The notes beneath the pieces are model-generated. The model did no database searches and had not been told where the DNA came from. It saw only the letters and a list, made by a program, of their open reading frames with translations. From CAWJLS01 sp963843755 (GTDB taxonomy: Bacteria > Acidobacteriota > Thermoanaerobaculia > Multivoradales > DATKCC01): 64,000 bases of DNA. Shown in pieces: positions 51,971 through 60,241 of the stretch. Each line of letters opens with the position of its first letter. Position 1 is the first letter of the stretch. The stretch spans positions 620,001 to 684,000 of the forward strand of contig CAWJLS010000007.1 in the NCBI GenBank assembly GCA_963843755.1. The letters are read 5' to 3'. The position numbers were made by a program, and so were the translations under genes.

Positions 51971-53914
51971 ATGCCCAAGATCCATCTCCTCACCGACCAC
52001 CTCGTCTCCCAGATCGCCGCCGGAGAGGTGGTGGAGCGGCCGGCGTCGGTGGTCAAGGAGCTGGTGGAGAACGCCCTCGACGCCGGGGCGTCCGAGGTGG
52101 AGATCGAGCTCGAGTCGGGGGGCAAGCGGCGCATCCGGGTGATCGACGATGGCGCCGGCATGGGGCGCGACGACGCCCTGCTCGCCTTCGATCGCCACGC
52201 GACCAGCAAGATCGCCCAGTTCGAGGACTTGGAGCGGGTCGGTACCCTCGGCTTCCGGGGGGAGGCGCTGGCGTCGATCGCGGCGGTGGCGCGGGTCGAG
52301 CTGCTGACGGCGGAGGAGCCGGGAGACGGCCACCGGGTGCGGATCGAGGGCGGCCGGGTGCGGGTGGCGGAGCCGGCGCCGCGGCCGCGGGGGACGACGA
52401 TCGAGGTCGCTTCGCTGTTCTTCAATGTGCCCGCACGGCGCAAGTTCCTGAAGACGCCGGCGACCGAGCTACGGCGCGCGGTAGAGGTGGTGCAGGGGTA
52501 CGCGCTGGCCCGGCCGGACGTGCGCTTCGTGCTCCGCCACGAGGGCAGGAACCTGCTGGACGCCCTGCCGTCCGACGCCGGTGCCGAGGGGCTCAAGCGG
52601 CGGGTGGAGCAGGTTTTCGGCGCCGGCCTGGCGCGCGAGCTGGTGGAGATCCCCCGGCGCTCGCGCGACGGCGGCGAGACGATCTGGGGCCTGGTCGGGA
52701 CGCCCGAGACGACCCGCGGCCGGCGCCTGTTCGTGTTCGTCAACCGACGCCTGCTGCGCGACCGCGCGATCCTCGCCACCTTCTACCGCTCGGTGCGCGA
52801 CCTGTGGAAGCGGGACGACTACCCGGCGCTCTTCCTGTTTCTCGATCTGCCGCCGGAGGAGGTCGACGTCAACGTCCACCCCCAGAAGGCCGAGGTCCGG
52901 TTCCGCGATCCGCGGCTGGTCGACCGGGTGGGGGAGGCGCTCCGCTACGGGCTCGACCGGGCCCGCGGCGAGGAGGCGGCGCCGCTCAGGAGCCCCGAAG
53001 GGCCGCCCGCGGCGCCGCTCGCCTGGCAGGGGCTCGGCGGCCGGCCGTCGGTCGGCTACCCGGTCCCGACCGACCGGGGGGCGGAGCCCTGGCGGATGCG
53101 TCCGGCTGTCAGTCAGGGCGGTCAGGGCGGTCAGGGTGGGGAGCTCGCCACGGAAGGCGTCTTCACGGAGGGCGAGGGGCGCGGGGACGAGCTCCGCGAG
53201 CGGCCACCCATCGGGTATCCGGCGGGGCACGGGCCGGCCGCCGACCGGCTGGCGAGCCCTACTTACGCCCCGCTCGGCACCCGCGGGACCGTGCCGCTCT
53301 CGGGCCGCTCGGGCGAGGTGCGACCGTTCCGCCTGCTGGGCCAGTACAAGGGCACCCTGATCCTGCTCGAGGGGCCGGACGGCCTCTACCTGATCGACCA
53401 GCACGTGGCCCACGAACGGATCCTCTACGAGCGCATCCGCCGCAACCTGGCCCGCCACGACTCGCCCAGCCAGCGGCTGGTCGATCCGCCCCTGCTCGAG
53501 CTGTCCAAGCCGGAGGCCATGCGCCTGCTCGACCTGGCGGAGTCGCTCGACACCTGCGGCTTCGGGATCGCCGAGCTCTCGGGCGGCACGGTGGCGCTGA
53601 CCTCGGTGCCGGCCGGGCTCGACGCGGAGGAGGCGGAGCGGCTGCTGCTCCACCTGGCGGGAGACGGGGTGGCCGGCGACGGCGACGGGGGCGACGAGGG
53701 GGAGGCGCTGGCCCGGCGGCTGCTCGACGGCCTCGCGGCCGACCTGTCGTGCAAGGCGGCGGTCAAGATGCATCACCCGCTGACCGCCGACGAGATGGAG
53801 GCGCTCATCACCGAGCTGTTCGAGGCCGAGAACCCCTACGCCTGCCCCCACGGCCGCCCGGTGGTGCTGAAGATGGGCGACGCCGACCTCGAGCGCAGGT
53901 TCGGCAGGCGCTAG
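51971..53914 (+). CDS. mutL: DNA mismatch repair protein MutL, endonuclease-type
   Basis: 647 residues. The GHKL ATPase N-terminus has 'IAAGEVVERPASVVKELVEN', 'VIDDGAGM', 'RHATSKI' and 'GTLGFRGEALASIAAV'. A long variable Pro/Gly-rich linker (about 335-450) leads to the C-terminal dimerisation/endonuclease domain. That domain carries the metal-site motif 'LIDQHVAHERILYERI' and, near the end, 'ACPHGRPVVLKM'. These mark a nicking MutL, as in bacteria lacking MutH. MutS is not in the window. A lone gene, convergent with the RNB gene. Confidence 0.95.
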   Translation: MPKIHLLTDHLVSQIAAGEVVERPASVVKELVENALDAGASEVEIELESGGKRRIRVIDDGAGMGRDDALLAFDRHATSKIAQFEDLERVGTLGFRGEALASIAAVARVELLTAEEPGDGHRVRIEGGRVRVAEPAPRPRGTTIEVASLFFNVPARRKFLKTPATELRRAVEVVQGYALARPDVRFVLRHEGRNLLDALPSDAGAEGLKRRVEQVFGAGLARELVEIPRRSRDGGETIWGLVGTPETTRGRRLFVFVNRRLLRDRAILATFYRSVRDLWKRDDYPALFLFLDLPPEEVDVNVHPQKAEVRFRDPRLVDRVGEALRYGLDRARGEEAAPLRSPEGPPAAPLAWQGLGGRPSVGYPVPTDRGAEPWRMRPAVSQGGQGGQGGELATEGVFTEGEGRGDELRERPPIGYPAGHGPAADRLASPTYAPLGTRGTVPLSGRSGEVRPFRLLGQYKGTLILLEGPDGLYLIDQHVAHERILYERIRRNLARHDSPSQRLVDPPLLELSKPEAMRLLDLAESLDTCGFGIAELSGGTVALTSVPAGLDAEEAERLLLHLAGDGVAGDGDGGDEGEALARRLLDGLAADLSCKAAVKMHHPLTADEMEALITELFEAENPYACPHGRPVVLKMGDADLERRFGRR

Positions 53915-53938
53915 AAGTCCTGCCCAGCAGGGAGCTCC

Positions 53939-55405
53939 CTAGCCGCCGACGCGGGCGAAGTCGATCCAGCCGCGCTCGACGTCGGTGCCCAGCAGCTCCA
54001 CCTCGGTCCGGTCGCCCACGTCCAGCCCGTGGAATCCCCGCACCACCTTGCCCTCGACCGGTGGGCGGAAGATCCGCACCCAGGTCCCCTTGGGCGAGGC
54101 GCCGGTGACGATGGCGTCGAAGCGCTGTCCCTTCTTGCCTTCGAGCAGCAGGGCCGCGGCCGACTTGCGCACCTGGCGCTCGATCTTGTCGGCGTCGTCC
54201 TCCTGCTCGGTGCAGTGGCGGGCGAGCTCGCGCAGCTCGCCGATCGAGTAGGGGACCTCCCGGTCGTCGAGCACCGCCTTGAGCATGCGCTGGGTGATGA
54301 GATCGGGATACCGCCGGTTGGGCGCCGTCGAGTGGGTGTAGGCGCGCACCGCCAGGCCGAAGTGCCCGGGGACTTCCCCCTCGTGGCTCTCGACCGCGTA
54401 CTCGCCGGAGCCCATCAGCTTGACGATGGTCAGGGAGAGGTCCGGGAAGCGGTCCGGGTCGGCCCGCTTGGCCTTGACCAGGAACGCCTCGAGGGCCGCG
54501 GCGTCCGGCTCGTCGGGGAGGTGGACCCCGTACCCGGACGCGACACCGGCGATCTTGCCCCAGCGCTCCGGCGAGCGCAGCACCCGGCGCAGGGCCGGGA
54601 CCTTGTGGCGGGCCAGGAACTGGGCGGAGACGCTGTTGGCGGCGATCATCAAGTCCTCGATCAGCTCCCGCGCCCGGTTCTTGCGCTGCTCCTGGAGGTC
54701 GGAGAGGTGTCCGCCGCTGAACACCGCCCGCGGCTCGGAGGTCTCGAGGTCGAGGGCGCCGTGGCGGTGGCGCTTCTCGCGCAGGCTCTGGGCGACCCGG
54801 TCCTGGAGCCGCAGGGTCTCGTCGAGCCCGGGGACCGCCGCCAGCGCGTCCGGCGCTTCGGCCTCGCCTTCGAGCCAGGCGGCGACCGCGTCGTAGGCGA
54901 GCTTCGCCCGGTTGCGCACCGTCGCCCGGTAGACGTCGGAGCCGAGGATCTCGCCGTCCGGGTCGACCACCATCTCGAACACGACGGACAGCCGGTCCTC
55001 CGCGTCGACCAGGGAGGTCAGATCCCACGACAGCCGCTCCGGCAGCATGGAGTAGAGCTTCGCGGCGGTGTAGACCGAGGTGGTGTTCTGGCGCGCGTGG
55101 CCGTCGATGGCGCCCCCTTTGGGCACCAGGGAGTCGACGTCGGCGATCGCCACCGACACCCGGATGCGCTGGTCGTCGAGCGGCTCGGCGACCGAGAGCT
55201 GGTCGATGTCGCGGGAGTCGTCGTTGTCGATCGAGCACCACAGGAGCGAGCGGAGATCGCGGGTGGTGTCGTCGGTGGCCGGACTGTCGAGGTCGGCGAC
55301 CTCTTCGTGGACCGCCGCGGAGAAGGTGGGGAGGAGACCTCGATCGCGCATCGCCTGGTCGGCGATCCGTTCGAGATCTCCGCGGTCGTGTCGTCGGGAG
55401 GACAT
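53939..55405 (-). CDS. Short RNB-domain 3'-5' exoribonuclease (RNase II/R family)
   Basis: 488 residues, much shorter than RNase II (~640) or RNase R (~800). The RNB catalytic domain is complete, with 'SIDNDDSRDIDQLSVAE' carrying the acidic metal ligands, 'ARQNTTSVYTAAKLYSMLPE', 'IEDLMIAANSVSAQFLA' and 'THSTAPNRRYPDLITQRML'. The N-terminal cold-shock domains are missing (only ~50 residues precede the RNB core). A small S1-like beta-barrel ends the protein ('FDAIVTGASPKGTWVRIF'). It probably degrades short or unstructured RNA. It is divergent from the DadA-like gene; its start ATG 55405 is 6 nt after a TATCAT -10 element. Confidence 0.88.
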   Translation of the reverse strand: MSSRRHDRGDLERIADQAMRDRGLLPTFSAAVHEEVADLDSPATDDTTRDLRSLLWCSIDNDDSRDIDQLSVAEPLDDQRIRVSVAIADVDSLVPKGGAIDGHARQNTTSVYTAAKLYSMLPERLSWDLTSLVDAEDRLSVVFEMVVDPDGEILGSDVYRATVRNRAKLAYDAVAAWLEGEAEAPDALAAVPGLDETLRLQDRVAQSLREKRHRHGALDLETSEPRAVFSGGHLSDLQEQRKNRARELIEDLMIAANSVSAQFLARHKVPALRRVLRSPERWGKIAGVASGYGVHLPDEPDAAALEAFLVKAKRADPDRFPDLSLTIVKLMGSGEYAVESHEGEVPGHFGLAVRAYTHSTAPNRRYPDLITQRMLKAVLDDREVPYSIGELRELARHCTEQEDDADKIERQVRKSAAALLLEGKKGQRFDAIVTGASPKGTWVRIFRPPVEGKVVRGFHGLDVGDRTEVELLGTDVERGWIDFARVGG

Positions 55406-55411
55406 GCAGGG

Positions 55412-55417
55412 ATGATA
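55412..55417 (-). promoter_or_regulatory. -10 element TATCAT for the RNB exoribonuclease gene
   Basis: Minus-strand TATCAT ends 6 nt before ATG 55405, with no Shine-Dalgarno. It is 23 nt from the -10 element of the divergent gene. Confidence 0.45.
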
Positions 55418-55440
55418 GCCGAGGGGGGTGCGCGGTCACA

Positions 55441-55446
55441 TAGACT
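55441..55446 (+). promoter_or_regulatory. -10 element TAGACT for the DadA-like gene
   Basis: TAGACT ends 10 nt before ATG 55457; no Shine-Dalgarno. Together with the RNB element it makes a compact divergent pair. Confidence 0.4.
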
Positions 55447-55456
55447 CGACGGCGCC

Positions 55457-56635
55457 ATGCCCGCCGACCGACCGGACCTCATCACGGATCAGCACACCCC
55501 GGGCGTCGTCGACGTCCTGATCGTCGGGGCCGGCTTCGCCGGCGCCGCGACCGCCTACCACCTGAGCGACCGGTTCGACGGCTCGATCCTCGTGGTGGAG
55601 CAGGAGAAGACGCCCGGCGCCCACGCCTCGGGGCGCAACGCCTCGATGCTCCGCCAGTCGGAGTCCGATCCGGCCGTGCGGGCGGCCGCGGTGGCGAGCC
55701 GCGCGGCCTACGAGCGGCTGGGCGACCGGGTGGGCTACGCCCCGGTCGGCTCCCTGCTCCTGGGGCGCCCGGAGACGCTGGCCGCCGTCCGGGAGGTGGA
55801 CCTGGTGGCGAGCCGGCTGATCCCTCCCGCGGAGGCCGCCCGCCGGGTTCCCCTCCTGGGCTGGGACGATCCGGCCGGATCGGGCTTCGACGGCGCCCTC
55901 GAGACCACGGGCGACGGTGTGATGGACACCTGGGCCCTGCTCACCACCTACCTCGACGGCGCCCGTTCCCGGGGCGTCGAGCTGCGCACGGAGTGCGAGG
56001 TGCTGGCGATCTCCGACGGACCGCCGTTTCGCGTCCGCACGTCCCGGGGCGAGATCACCGCGGGACGAGTGGTCGACGCCGCCGGCGGCTGGGCGGAGGA
56101 GATCGCACGCCGGGCCGGGCTCGTGCCGCCACCGCTCGTGCCGTTCAAGCGGCACCTGTTCGTCCTGGACCTGCCGTGGCCGGCGCCGGCGATCGATCCG
56201 TCGTGGCCGTTCGTCTGGGACCTGGACCGGGGCTTCTACTTCCGGCCGGAGTCGGGCGGGCTGCTGTTTTCGGTCTGCGACGAGGAGCGCGGCTCCAGCC
56301 GGACCCGGCTCGAGGAGACGGTCAGCCCGGGGATCGACGAGCGGCTGGCCGAGCGGATCTTCGGCTGCCTGCCCCGGCTCCGTGACGCCGCGGTGCGCCG
56401 CGTCTGGTCGTGCTTCCGCACCAAGACGCCCGACGGGCGGTTCGTCATCGGGGCCGACCCTGCGGTGGAGGGGTGGTTCTGGGTGGCGGGCCTGGGAGGG
56501 CACGGCATGGGGTGTAGCTGGGAGGTGGGCCGCCTGGCCGCCGACGGGCTCCTCGGCGCGGCGCCGTCGCCCGCCTTCGACCCGTCCCGGTCGACGCTGG
56601 TCGCCCCGGAGCCAGGGCCCCGCCGCGGGGCGTAG
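55457..56635 (+). CDS. FAD-dependent amine/amino-acid oxidoreductase, DadA family
   Basis: 392 residues. N-terminal FAD motif 'DVLIVGAGFAGAATAYHL' near residue 20, 'SGRNASMLRQSESDP' (flavin-contact loop), 'AGRVVDAAGGWAEEIARRAG' and the C-terminal flavin loop 'FWVAGLGGHGMGCSWEVGRL'. This is the DAO fold shared by glycine/sarcosine oxidases and D-amino-acid dehydrogenases; the substrate is not predictable. It has no signal peptide, so it is cytoplasmic or peripherally membrane-bound. A lone gene followed by a 311-nt spacer. Confidence 0.85.
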   Translation: MPADRPDLITDQHTPGVVDVLIVGAGFAGAATAYHLSDRFDGSILVVEQEKTPGAHASGRNASMLRQSESDPAVRAAAVASRAAYERLGDRVGYAPVGSLLLGRPETLAAVREVDLVASRLIPPAEAARRVPLLGWDDPAGSGFDGALETTGDGVMDTWALLTTYLDGARSRGVELRTECEVLAISDGPPFRVRTSRGEITAGRVVDAAGGWAEEIARRAGLVPPPLVPFKRHLFVLDLPWPAPAIDPSWPFVWDLDRGFYFRPESGGLLFSVCDEERGSSRTRLEETVSPGIDERLAERIFGCLPRLRDAAVRRVWSCFRTKTPDGRFVIGADPAVEGWFWVAGLGGHGMGCSWEVGRLAADGLLGAAPSPAFDPSRSTLVAPEPGPRRGA

Positions 56636-56946
56636 AGCGGGAAAAGTTCCCCGGCCAAGAGGATCTCCGGGGAGGAAGCGAGGCTCGCCGGCACGGCGGC
56701 AGGCCTGTGGCGGGGGAGAGGGAGGGCCGCCGGACGGGTCGGCGCCATCAGCAGACCGAGGCGAATAGAGCCCCGTAGCGCCCCGTAGAGCGTTGTGCTG
56801 CAAGGGCTTCCGGCCCACTCTTCAGATCGTACAGCGGGTCCTGTCCGCGGCGGCCGTGGGCCTGGCATCGCCGTTGCGATGTCTCCGGGGCGACCGTCCG
56901 GAGGTCGATCCTCCGGACCGAAACCCTGAACGAAGGAGGTCCACCG
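56636..56946. other. 311-nt spacer with two inverted repeats and no gene
   Basis: It lies between the DadA-like gene and the LPQTA-tail gene. At its left end TCCCCGG (56648-56654) pairs with CCGGGGA (56667-56673), possibly the 3' end of the upstream transcript. A short direct repeat of GCCCCGTAG occurs near 56770-56790. The right end is the leader of the next gene, with a 9-bp hairpin. No open frame here looks coding. Confidence 0.5.
56895..56917 (+). promoter_or_regulatory. 9-bp perfect hairpin in the leader of the LPQTA-tail gene
   Basis: GTCCGGAGG (56895-56903) pairs with CCTCCGGAC (56909-56917) around a 5-nt loop, ending 29 nt before the ATG. It does not sequester the AAGGAGGT ribosome-binding site downstream, so it could be an mRNA-stabilising 5' hairpin or an operator palindrome. 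Confidence 0.45.
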
Positions 56947-57327
56947 ATGAAGCTCAAGACCCTGTCGATCCTGACCGCGCTGGCCCTGGCCCTGACCCTG
57001 CCGCTGGTGGCCCAGGCCCAGGACAACACCCAGCCGCAGCAGGACCAGACCCAGCAGATGCAGGATCAGTCGGCCGTCGATCAGTCCAACCTGGCCGCCG
57101 ACCAGCAGGTCGACCAGCAAGAGGATCCGGCGATTCAGGACTCCGCGATGGCCAATGATGAGAACGGCGAGATGGACCAGAGCACCGAGTCCGAGGCTGT
57201 CGCGGCGGACGACACGACCCAGTCCGACCGTGAGCTGCCCCAGACGGCCAGCCCGCTGGCCCTGATCGCCCTGATCGGCACCGCGTCCGTCGGCGCCGCA
57301 GCCGGCATGAAAGCCCTGCGTAGCTGA
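56947..57327 (+). CDS. Small exported Gln/Asp-rich protein with LPQTA-type C-terminal sorting tail
   Basis: 126 residues. A signal peptide (about 1-24, ending 'LVAQAQ') is followed by a ~65-residue Gln/Asp-rich, Cys-free, disordered stretch ('DQSAVDQSNLAADQQVDQQE'). The end reads 'ELPQTASPL', a hydrophobic helix, then 'KALRS'. LPxT-like motif, membrane helix and basic tail form a cell-surface sorting signal, like sortase or exosortase substrates, although LPxTA rather than LPxTG. The Shine-Dalgarno AAGGAGGT is near perfect, so high expression is likely. A strong hairpin follows the stop. Function unknown. Confidence 0.75.
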   Translation: MKLKTLSILTALALALTLPLVAQAQDNTQPQQDQTQQMQDQSAVDQSNLAADQQVDQQEDPAIQDSAMANDENGEMDQSTESEAVAADDTTQSDRELPQTASPLALIALIGTASVGAAAGMKALRS

Positions 57328-57332
57328 CCCCT

Positions 57333-57375
57333 GAACCCATCGGCCGCGCGACGAGCTCGCGCGGCCGGCGGGTTC
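57333..57375 (+). terminator. Strong long hairpin after the LPQTA-tail gene
   Basis: GAACCC (57333-57338) plus CGGCCGCGCG (57341-57350) pair with CGCGCGGCCG (57358-57367) plus GGGTTC (57370-57375): 16 pairs with a 2x2 internal loop and a 7-nt apical loop, starting 5 nt after the stop. There is no U-run, so it may act as a pausing or mRNA 3'-end-protecting structure rather than a classical intrinsic terminator. Confidence 0.55.
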
Positions 57376-57515
57376 CCGTCCCCCGCCGAGAGGGCGGCGG
57401 CCGCTCAGGACAGATCCTCGCGATCGGTCCAGGCCAGCCGCCTCCCTCTCGGCGTTTTTGCGTTCAGCTCGACGCGTTCGTCACCCACCAACCAACCGAC
57501 ACACGGGACGCCACG

Positions 57516-58739
57516 CTGAATCGAAGACAGTTGCTCGGCGCCGGAGCCCTGGCGGGGGCGGGGCTGCTCGGCGCACCGATGCTCAATCTCGGCCGCTGCC
57601 GGCTGTTCGCCCAGGGGAGGGCGCCTCACGGATCGTCGGCGCACCGCCCGCTGGAGGTCTCGACCCGCGCGGTCGACCTCGTGCTCGGCTCGCCGGTGAT
57701 CGACATGCTCTCGCTCCTGACCCTGGAGTGGTCGGAGCTCTGGCGCTGGCAGGATGCGCCGGGGTCGTTTCGCGAGTCGGACTACCGGCGGCTCGAAGCC
57801 CCTGCCATCGACGTCTACCACCCGGCGGTCAAGACGGGAGCGGTCGACCCCTATCTCGCCGCGGTCCGGTGGATGGACGGCTGGGATCGGCTGCTCGGCC
57901 GCCAGCCCTGCTTCCTCTCCCGCATCGAGACCGAGGGCGATCTGGTCCGGGCGCCGCGGCTCGGGCCGATCGGGGTGATCGTCGGCTTCCAGGACTCCAA
58001 CCATTTCCGCACGGTCGACGACGTGGAATGGTTCTACCGCCGCGGCCAGCGCATCTCTCAGCTCACGTACAACGGCCGCAACCGCCTGGGCAGCGGCTGC
58101 AAGGTCCGCGCGGATCGCGGCCTGACCCGGTTCGGCGGCGAAGTGGTGGCGGCCATGGACCGCCTCGGCATGGGGATCGACGTCTCCCACTGTGGCGAGC
58201 GGACCTCGCTCGACGCGATCGAATCCTCGACCCGGCCGGTGCTGATCACCCACTCCAACTGCCGCGCCCTGGTCCCGGGGCAGCCGCGCTGCAAGTCGGA
58301 CCGGGTGATCCAGCGCATGGCCCGCCGGGGCGGCGTGATGGGGATCACGGTGGTGCGCGCGTTCGTCGCGAGCGGCCACGTGCCGACCCTCGACGACCTG
58401 CTCGACCATTTCGACCACGTGGCCCACATCGCCGGCGTCGAGCACCTCGGCCTCGGCAGCGACCTCGACGCGGACGGGATCGACCCGAGCACCGGCCGGC
58501 CACGGGTCCTCTACGCGATCCGCGGCCTCGACCCCCGGGGGCGGGTCTTCCAGATCGCCGACGGTCTGCTGGCCCGGGGCTACACGAGCGACGACGTGCG
58601 CCTGATCCTGGGCGGCAACTTCCTCCGCGCCCTGGGCGAGATCTGGAGACCGGTCAAGCCTCCGGCAGATCCTCCGACGCGGCGTGACCCGTTCTGTCCG
58701 GCGCCCCGCCCACGGGTCCCGGCCGCCCTCGCAGGGTGA
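57516..58739 (+). CDS. M19 membrane-dipeptidase-like protein with Tat signal and altered metal site
   Basis: About 407 residues if started at CTG 57516, the only upstream codon that retains the Tat signal 'NRRQLLGAGALAGAGLLGAP'; the first ordinary start, TTG 57531, would remove the twin Arg. M19 landmarks present: 'QLTYNGRNRLGSG', 'LGMGIDVSHCGERT' (His), 'VLITHSNCRALV' (His), 'HLGLGSDLDADG' (Asp), 'LILGGNFLRALGEIW'. Altered: the first zinc motif, usually D-G-H-x-D, reads 'PVIDMLSLL' with no His, and the bridging Glu region reads 'VGFQDSNHF' with Gln. Peptidase activity is therefore doubtful; it may belong to a divergent M19 branch. Exported folded by Tat, if the start is right. Confidence 0.72.
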   Translation: MNRRQLLGAGALAGAGLLGAPMLNLGRCRLFAQGRAPHGSSAHRPLEVSTRAVDLVLGSPVIDMLSLLTLEWSELWRWQDAPGSFRESDYRRLEAPAIDVYHPAVKTGAVDPYLAAVRWMDGWDRLLGRQPCFLSRIETEGDLVRAPRLGPIGVIVGFQDSNHFRTVDDVEWFYRRGQRISQLTYNGRNRLGSGCKVRADRGLTRFGGEVVAAMDRLGMGIDVSHCGERTSLDAIESSTRPVLITHSNCRALVPGQPRCKSDRVIQRMARRGGVMGITVVRAFVASGHVPTLDDLLDHFDHVAHIAGVEHLGLGSDLDADGIDPSTGRPRVLYAIRGLDPRGRVFQIADGLLARGYTSDDVRLILGGNFLRALGEIWRPVKPPADPPTRRDPFCPAPRPRVPAALAG

Positions 58740-58784
58740 CGGCCGGCCGGCTGCGCTATCGTCCGGGCAGGACGCCGCGAATCG

Positions 58785-59813
58785 ATGCCGTTGCTACGCA
58801 TGATGGAGATCGTCGTGCCCGAGGAGCGGGCCGAGGATCTGTGCGCCCTCTTGGCCGAGGAGGAGGAGCTGTTCGACCGCTGGACCGAGCCGCTGGACGA
58901 CGGCCTGGTCCGGGCGAAGGTGCTCCTCCCCGTGGGGCGCACAGAGGGGCTCTCCGACCTGCTGAGCGAGCGCTTCGCGGGCGACGAGCGGTTCCGCATC
59001 GTGTTCTTCGCGGTCGAGGCGACGGTCCCCCGGGTCGAGGAGCCCGAAACGCCCGAGGACGAGGGGGAGGCGGCGCCGGAGGACGGGGAGGAGCGGGAGC
59101 AGCAGCCGGCGCGGGTCAGCCGCGAGGAGCTCTACGCCGATCTGCAGGAGGGATCGCGCCTCTCGCCGGTCTACCTGGTGACGGTGGTGCTTTCGACCCT
59201 GGTGGCGGCGATCGGCCTGGTGCGCGGCGACCTCGCCGTGATCATCGGCGCCATGGTGATCGCCCCGCTGCTCGGCCCGAACGTCGCGCTGGCCCTGGCC
59301 GTCACCCTGGGCGACGGACCGCTCGCGGTGCGGGCGCTCAAGACGATCGTCGCCGGGTTCGTCGCCGCGGCGGCGGTCTCCGTGGTGATGGGGTTTGTCC
59401 TGTCGGTCGACCCGTCGGTGTCGGAGATCGCGTCGCGCACCGATGCGAGTTACTCCGACCTCGCCCTCGCCCTCGCCGCGGGGAGCGTCGGCGCCCTCGC
59501 CTTCACCACCGGGATCCCGACGGCGCTCATCGGGGTGATGGTGGCGGTCGCCCTGCTCCCGCCCCTGGCGGTCACCGGGCTGCTGCTCGGTTCCGGGCAC
59601 CCGGCGCAGGCGGCCGGCGCCGCCGTGCTGGTGTTGACCAACATCGCCTGCATCAACCTGGCCGGCATCGTCACCTTCCTGGCCCAACGGGTCCGCCCCC
59701 GCACCTGGTGGGAAGAGGAGCGGGCCAAGCGGGCGACGAAGGTCGCCGTCGCCCTCTGGCTCGTCGTCCTGGCGGTGCTGGCGACGGCGATCGGGCTGAT
59801 CTGGTACCTCTGA
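58785..59813 (+). CDS. DUF389 / TIGR00341 family membrane protein
   Basis: 342 residues. The N-terminal soluble ferredoxin-like domain (about 1-110) starts 'MEIVVPEERAEDL' and ends in an acidic linker. The DUF389 membrane domain then has 'IIGAMVIAPLLGPNVALALA', 'FTTGIPTALIGVMVAVALLP', 'LVLTNIACINLAGIVTFL' and about six membrane helices. Function is unknown. ATG 58785 or 58800 could start it; a TATCGT at 58757-58762 may be its -10 element. Confidence 0.88.
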   Translation: MPLLRMMEIVVPEERAEDLCALLAEEEELFDRWTEPLDDGLVRAKVLLPVGRTEGLSDLLSERFAGDERFRIVFFAVEATVPRVEEPETPEDEGEAAPEDGEEREQQPARVSREELYADLQEGSRLSPVYLVTVVLSTLVAAIGLVRGDLAVIIGAMVIAPLLGPNVALALAVTLGDGPLAVRALKTIVAGFVAAAAVSVVMGFVLSVDPSVSEIASRTDASYSDLALALAAGSVGALAFTTGIPTALIGVMVAVALLPPLAVTGLLLGSGHPAQAAGAAVLVLTNIACINLAGIVTFLAQRVRPRTWWEEERAKRATKVAVALWLVVLAVLATAIGLIWYL

Positions 59814-60241
59814 TCGGGCGCCGCGGCGGGACACCGGCTCCACTGTCGCTGCCCTCGAGCCGCGCCGCGGGCCCTCGACCGGCAACCCGGCTGCACCGTA
59901 GTGTTGCGCACAGTTCTTGACGGGGGCCGAACTTCGTCAAGTAGCAATATCCAACCCTGACAAATCGATCGGTCTGCCCCGCCGCCGGATCGGACGAGCA
60001 CTTTACATTCTCCGGCAAGAACCTTCGCAATCGTCGAAGGATCTCTGTCAAATGGGTAAAGTCTCATGTCGGTGGATATTTAGGATGTTTTTCTCTGAGA
60101 CTCGATTCGAGAGCGGATTCGTCATCTTTCGAGAAGGGGTTGACACGGACTTTCTAACCGTTTACGTTCCCCGAAACTTTGAATCGCGCAAGCTCGGTTC
60201 CGGCAGTCGAGGAGGCGTCTTTGCGTGGGGGAATCCCAAGA
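59814..60241. other. 428-nt AT-richer intergenic region with a strong promoter
   Basis: Its GC content falls clearly below the rest of the window from ~59930 to 60190. It contains the promoter at 60140-60168 and a 6-bp inverted repeat (CCTTCG 60022-60027 / CGAAGG 60035-60040). Several TA-rich hexamers on the plus strand (for example around 60058 and 60090) could be further start sites. No open frame here has a convincing protein-like sequence. Confidence 0.5.
60140..60168 (+). promoter_or_regulatory. Strong sigma-70 promoter for the large secreted protein
   Basis: Perfect -35 TTGACA (60140-60145), exactly 17 nt spacer, -10 TACGTT (60163-60168). Transcription would start near 60175, giving a ~67-nt leader. 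Confidence 0.65.
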
